Shown piece by piece: positions 18,718 through 21,450 of a stretch of 21,450 nt of DNA; the first letter of the stretch is position 1; each line of letters opens with the position of its first letter. This DNA is from Candidatus Woesearchaeota archaeon (GTDB taxonomy: Archaea > Nanobdellota > Nanobdellia > Woesearchaeales > WJKR01). Where the stretch lies: positions 1-21,450 of the forward strand of contig WJKR01000066.1 in the NCBI GenBank assembly GCA_014729015.1. The letters run 5' to 3'. The translations under genes and the position numbers were made by a program. The notes beneath the pieces are model-generated. The model did not search any database and was not told the DNA's origin. It worked only from the letters and a program-made list of their open reading frames with translations.

Positions 18718-21450
18718 ATGAGAGGTGTGCGGCTACTCGTTTTAACATTCTTTACGCTATTGCTCTCCGTAAGCATTGCAATCGCTTGTGAATCTGACAG
18801 TGATTGCTCTAGTGGTTATCATTGTGAAGGCTACGTGCCTGATTACTGTAGCGGCTCGTTCGAAGCATGGGCGCACGCGACTGTTGTTCGGATGAATTGG
18901 AATACCAATCAATTGTATTCTTGGGAGTATGGTGATTATCTTAATCCTTACAACTCGGTGCCTCGTTGTAGTAGGTGTGCTGATGGTATCTGGGGAAGTG
19001 AGTTTATTTATCCTTGGGATGCAGAACAAGTTGTCAGGCCTGTGTGGAACAGTGGTAACTATCAATGGGAAGTGTTGTTCTGTCGAAAAACTGCTAATTT
19101 CTTAGGTATTTGTAATGGCGCGAGTTGGCATCACCATGAGTGGCGCCCGATCGATCTTGCTGCACCTATTCGTAGCTGTAGTCATTGGGACTATGATTCT
19201 ACTGGCGCTCAGTGTGGAGCAACAACTGGTTGTTCATGGATTGAAACGCCAGGTACATGTGTGTTGGATGATCCTTGTCCAGGAACGTGTGAACCGGTGA
19301 CTGCCCCTTATTGTGACAACAAAGTAGGAAGTACTACTTCTTGTACTATATTCTCCGGACTTGATGGTGATGGCGATCCTGTTGCATGTAACTATCTTGA
19401 ATATAATTATTTTAGTTGCTCTTATACTTATGAGAATGAGTTAGGTGAAGGCTTTCATGATTGTAGTGGTAATTTCGATTGTGGTATACTCCCTGCAACT
19501 GATTGTGATAGTAATCCTCTTCCTGATCCTGATCTCTCGGGTGCTTGTGACTACGTAGACTATGATGCTCATTGTAGTGCTATGGACTCTGATTATGATG
19601 CTTGTCAAGTAGATACTAATTGTAACTGGCAAGATAGTTCTACTCCTGTAATCCGTTCGTGTTCGAAGACTAACAGTTATGGCACTTGTGATGGTACTCT
19701 GCAAGAAACCTGCAGTAATGGTGTTTGGACAGAGTCTTCTGGTTGTAATGCTAATGTCCCTGAAGCAGAAGCATGCGATGGAGAAGACAATGATTGTGAT
19801 GGTAGTACTGATGAGGGTTGTCAATGGTGTTGTGATGATGATGACGGTGACGAGTACGTCGGTAGCCATTCTTACGCGTTCGGCATGCGCTGTGATAATA
19901 GTACTGAAGGAACGCAATGGTTGGAGACTGCTTGCACTAGTGTGACGACGTGCGGTGACTTCGCGACGAGCCCACAAGTCCATAATGATCCTCCTGCTTG
20001 TTTGACCGAGGACCCCGCAAATCTAGGCAATAATGCTTGTGATGCGAATAGTGGTGTTAACCGAGGAGTTACTGAATCATGTAATGGGGTTGATGATGAT
20101 TGTGATGAGAGTACTGATGAGACGTGGCCGACTTTAGGCGATGCGTGCACGAACGGTGTTGGTGCTTGCCAGGCTTCCGGAAATGTTGTGTGTAATGTTG
20201 CTGGTGACGGCACGACGTGTGACGCGGTTCCTGGCACGCCCGGTACTGAGGTATGTGACACGACTGACCATGATTGTGATGGTGGCGTGCATACGGCGAG
20301 TAGCGTTGCGTTGACGCAACCGACCGTTTGTGGTGTTGGTGCTTGTGCTAGTACTGGTACTGAGACGTGTAGTGCTGGTGTTTGGGGTAGTGATACGTGT
20401 ACTCCTGGTGCTCCTACCGCTGAAGTCTGCGGTGATGGTATAGATAACGATTGCGACGGTGCGACGGATGGTGCAGACACTGACTTGTGTTGTGCTGATT
20501 CTGATTGTGGCAGTGACGAGAAATGTTTCAATAATATTTGTGACGCTATACCTACATTGGACGGTTGTACGGTAAGTGCTGCAACTATTGCTACTGGTAT
20601 TGGTGCTGATGCTCTTACTGCTTCCTGTACTGTTTCTGATCTTGATGGCTTTGCTGATATTGATAGAATCCAGATTTTGGTTAATTGGTATGATGTCGCT
20701 CCTGATACTGCTCCTGCTCCTTTTTGTAATAGTAATACTGATCCTGATTGTGGTGGTTATTTCACTTGGGATCGTTCTGCTGGTACTTTTACTGAGAATC
20801 ATAATGCTGACGGTTATTATGGCACTGATAAGACGACGCTTGACGCTGCTAGTAGTAGTGCTTCTTGTAGTGGCAACTCTTGCACCGCAGACTTTGTGTT
20901 TAGTTATACTAGTGAGTGGATTCGTACCGACAATGATATTTCTATGAATGCTCGTGATGAGAACGCTCCGAAGACCTCTGCTGGTAGAGTTGGTTGGGGT
21001 ATTCCTGCTGGTAATTATGATTTGTTCAGTGCAGTGCAGTGTATTGTTGACTCTGATTGTGCTGATCCTACTAACAATTGGTGTAATGGTAACAGTTGTG
21101 CTGCTCGTATTACTTGTTACGAAGATGCTGATAGTGACGGCTTTGGTAATGGCACGGTGAGTCAATTGTTCGGTGCGACTGCTTGTACTGCTGTGAGTGG
21201 TTGGGTTGCTGATGATACTGATTGTGATGATAATCCTGCTGCTTGTGGTAGCAGCTGTTTCCCTGCGGTCTCTCCTAATGATGAAGGGACTGGGGATTGT
21301 GATGGGTATGATAATGATTGTGACACTTTGATTGATGAGAATACTGGTTCTCTGAACTGTCATGGTAGCCCGCAATGTTCAGGGCTGATTGATTGCAGTA
21401 ATTATGCTTGGAGTGCTTGTCCGACGAATATTGGTTGTACGTTGGAACTA
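18718..21450 (+). CDS. Giant cysteine-rich secreted protein with MopE-like metal-binding repeats (partial at right edge)
   Basis: An uninterrupted frame of 911 codons that runs off the window. Residues 1-23 (MRGVRLLVLTFFTLLLSVSIAIA) are a signal peptide with Cys-24 right after it. By hand count about 80 residues are Cys. MopE-type acidic motifs (CDGxDNDCDGxxDE) occur near 351, 453, 511, 569 and 860; the middle three are spaced exactly 58 residues apart. CYEDADSDGFGNG (800-812) and DDTDCDDNPAAC (about 832) add the usual calcium-type loops. Residues about 616-765 look like an Ig/beta-sandwich domain, and 24-330 is an unidentified Cys/aromatic-rich region. It is extracellular and likely disulphide-bonded, binding Ca2+, Cu2+ or similar ions (MopE family; not proven here). 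Codons strongly favour T endings (TGT over TGC about 68 to 12), unlike neighbours. Confidence 0.85.
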   Translation, partial: MRGVRLLVLTFFTLLLSVSIAIACESDSDCSSGYHCEGYVPDYCSGSFEAWAHATVVRMNWNTNQLYSWEYGDYLNPYNSVPRCSRCADGIWGSEFIYPWDAEQVVRPVWNSGNYQWEVLFCRKTANFLGICNGASWHHHEWRPIDLAAPIRSCSHWDYDSTGAQCGATTGCSWIETPGTCVLDDPCPGTCEPVTAPYCDNKVGSTTSCTIFSGLDGDGDPVACNYLEYNYFSCSYTYENELGEGFHDCSGNFDCGILPATDCDSNPLPDPDLSGACDYVDYDAHCSAMDSDYDACQVDTNCNWQDSSTPVIRSCSKTNSYGTCDGTLQETCSNGVWTESSGCNANVPEAEACDGEDNDCDGSTDEGCQWCCDDDDGDEYVGSHSYAFGMRCDNSTEGTQWLETACTSVTTCGDFATSPQVHNDPPACLTEDPANLGNNACDANSGVNRGVTESCNGVDDDCDESTDETWPTLGDACTNGVGACQASGNVVCNVAGDGTTCDAVPGTPGTEVCDTTDHDCDGGVHTASSVALTQPTVCGVGACASTGTETCSAGVWGSDTCTPGAPTAEVCGDGIDNDCDGATDGADTDLCCADSDCGSDEKCFNNICDAIPTLDGCTVSAATIATGIGADALTASCTVSDLDGFADIDRIQILVNWYDVAPDTAPAPFCNSNTDPDCGGYFTWDRSAGTFTENHNADGYYGTDKTTLDAASSSASCSGNSCTADFVFSYTSEWIRTDNDISMNARDENAPKTSAGRVGWGIPAGNYDLFSAVQCIVDSDCADPTNNWCNGNSCAARITCYEDADSDGFGNGTVSQLFGATACTAVSGWVADDTDCDDNPAACGSSCFPAVSPNDEGTGDCDGYDNDCDTLIDENTGSLNCHGSPQCSGLIDCSNYAWSACPTNIGCTLEL

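Noticed and set aside
19771..20470. Possible CRISPR or DNA repeat array from recurring GATTGTGAT words
   Set aside because: The repeats follow codons for the protein motif DNDCDG; intervening sequence is coding and the DNA copies are not identical, so this is a protein repeat.
20134..21375. 413-aa minus-strand reading frame, with similar ones at 19441-19983 and 19872-20531
   Set aside because: They lie opposite the giant cysteine-rich gene. Their runs of Thr, Ser, Ile and Arg are what the complement of its GAT/TGT/GGT/ACT codons produces, and they have no promoter or motif.

Overview
The window is archaeal. It carries the conserved operon rps13-rps4-rps11-rpoD-tRNA-Leu-rpl18e-rpl13-rps9 with rpoN (Rpb10) behind it, an archaeal-type SRP 7S RNA, a presenilin-family membrane protease, a COG1325-type RNA-binding protein, and a TATA box about 25-30 nt before most start codons. 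Many of those start codons would be leaderless. The very tight packing, the degenerate KsgA/Dim1 homologue, the small Ada-like zinc protein and the MopE-like surface protein suggest a small-genome, DPANN/Woesearchaeota-like lineage; that placement is inference.

Layout. Positions 1-50 (-) hold the start of a secreted protein that leaves the window. Positions 98-361 (-) hold SRP RNA. Positions 730-2011 (+) hold a metallo-beta-lactamase-fold protein and a P-loop kinase-like protein. Positions 2008-2572 form a scar of two back-to-back gene remnants. Positions 2590-3549 (-) are a presenilin-type protease, divergent from a COG1325-like protein, trpS and a small membrane protein (3605-5647, +). Positions 5648-6433 (-) encode a voltage-sensor-like protein without a visible pore, divergent from a 68-aa exported or anchored peptide. 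Positions 6690-9110 (-) are PEP synthase, divergent from a CaCA cation/calcium exchanger and a 45-aa charged microprotein. Positions 10384-12180 (-) encode a tandem ThyX-family protein. Positions 12271-12475 (-) are rpoN, and 12730-16447 (-) the ribosomal protein/RNA polymerase operon. From 16695 to the right edge (+) lie an Ada-like zinc-motif protein, a one-anchor surface protein, a degenerate KsgA/Dim1 homologue and a giant cysteine-rich MopE-like secreted protein that is still open at 21450.

How it works together. The ribosomal operon, RpoD, RpoN, tRNA-Leu, TrpRS and SRP RNA are translation, transcription and secretion housekeeping. PEP synthase (gluconeogenesis) and the ThyX-family protein are metabolic. 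The exchanger, voltage-sensor-like protein, presenilin-like protease and one-anchor protein form a membrane set. The cysteine-rich protein, whose codon choice differs sharply from its neighbours, is the most accessory-looking gene. Two architectural habits stand out. Divergent pairs appear to share one palindromic TATA box (near 3575 and 6460, perhaps 388), and convergent genes end inside tiny palindromes containing both stop codons (TTAA, CTAG, TGATCA).
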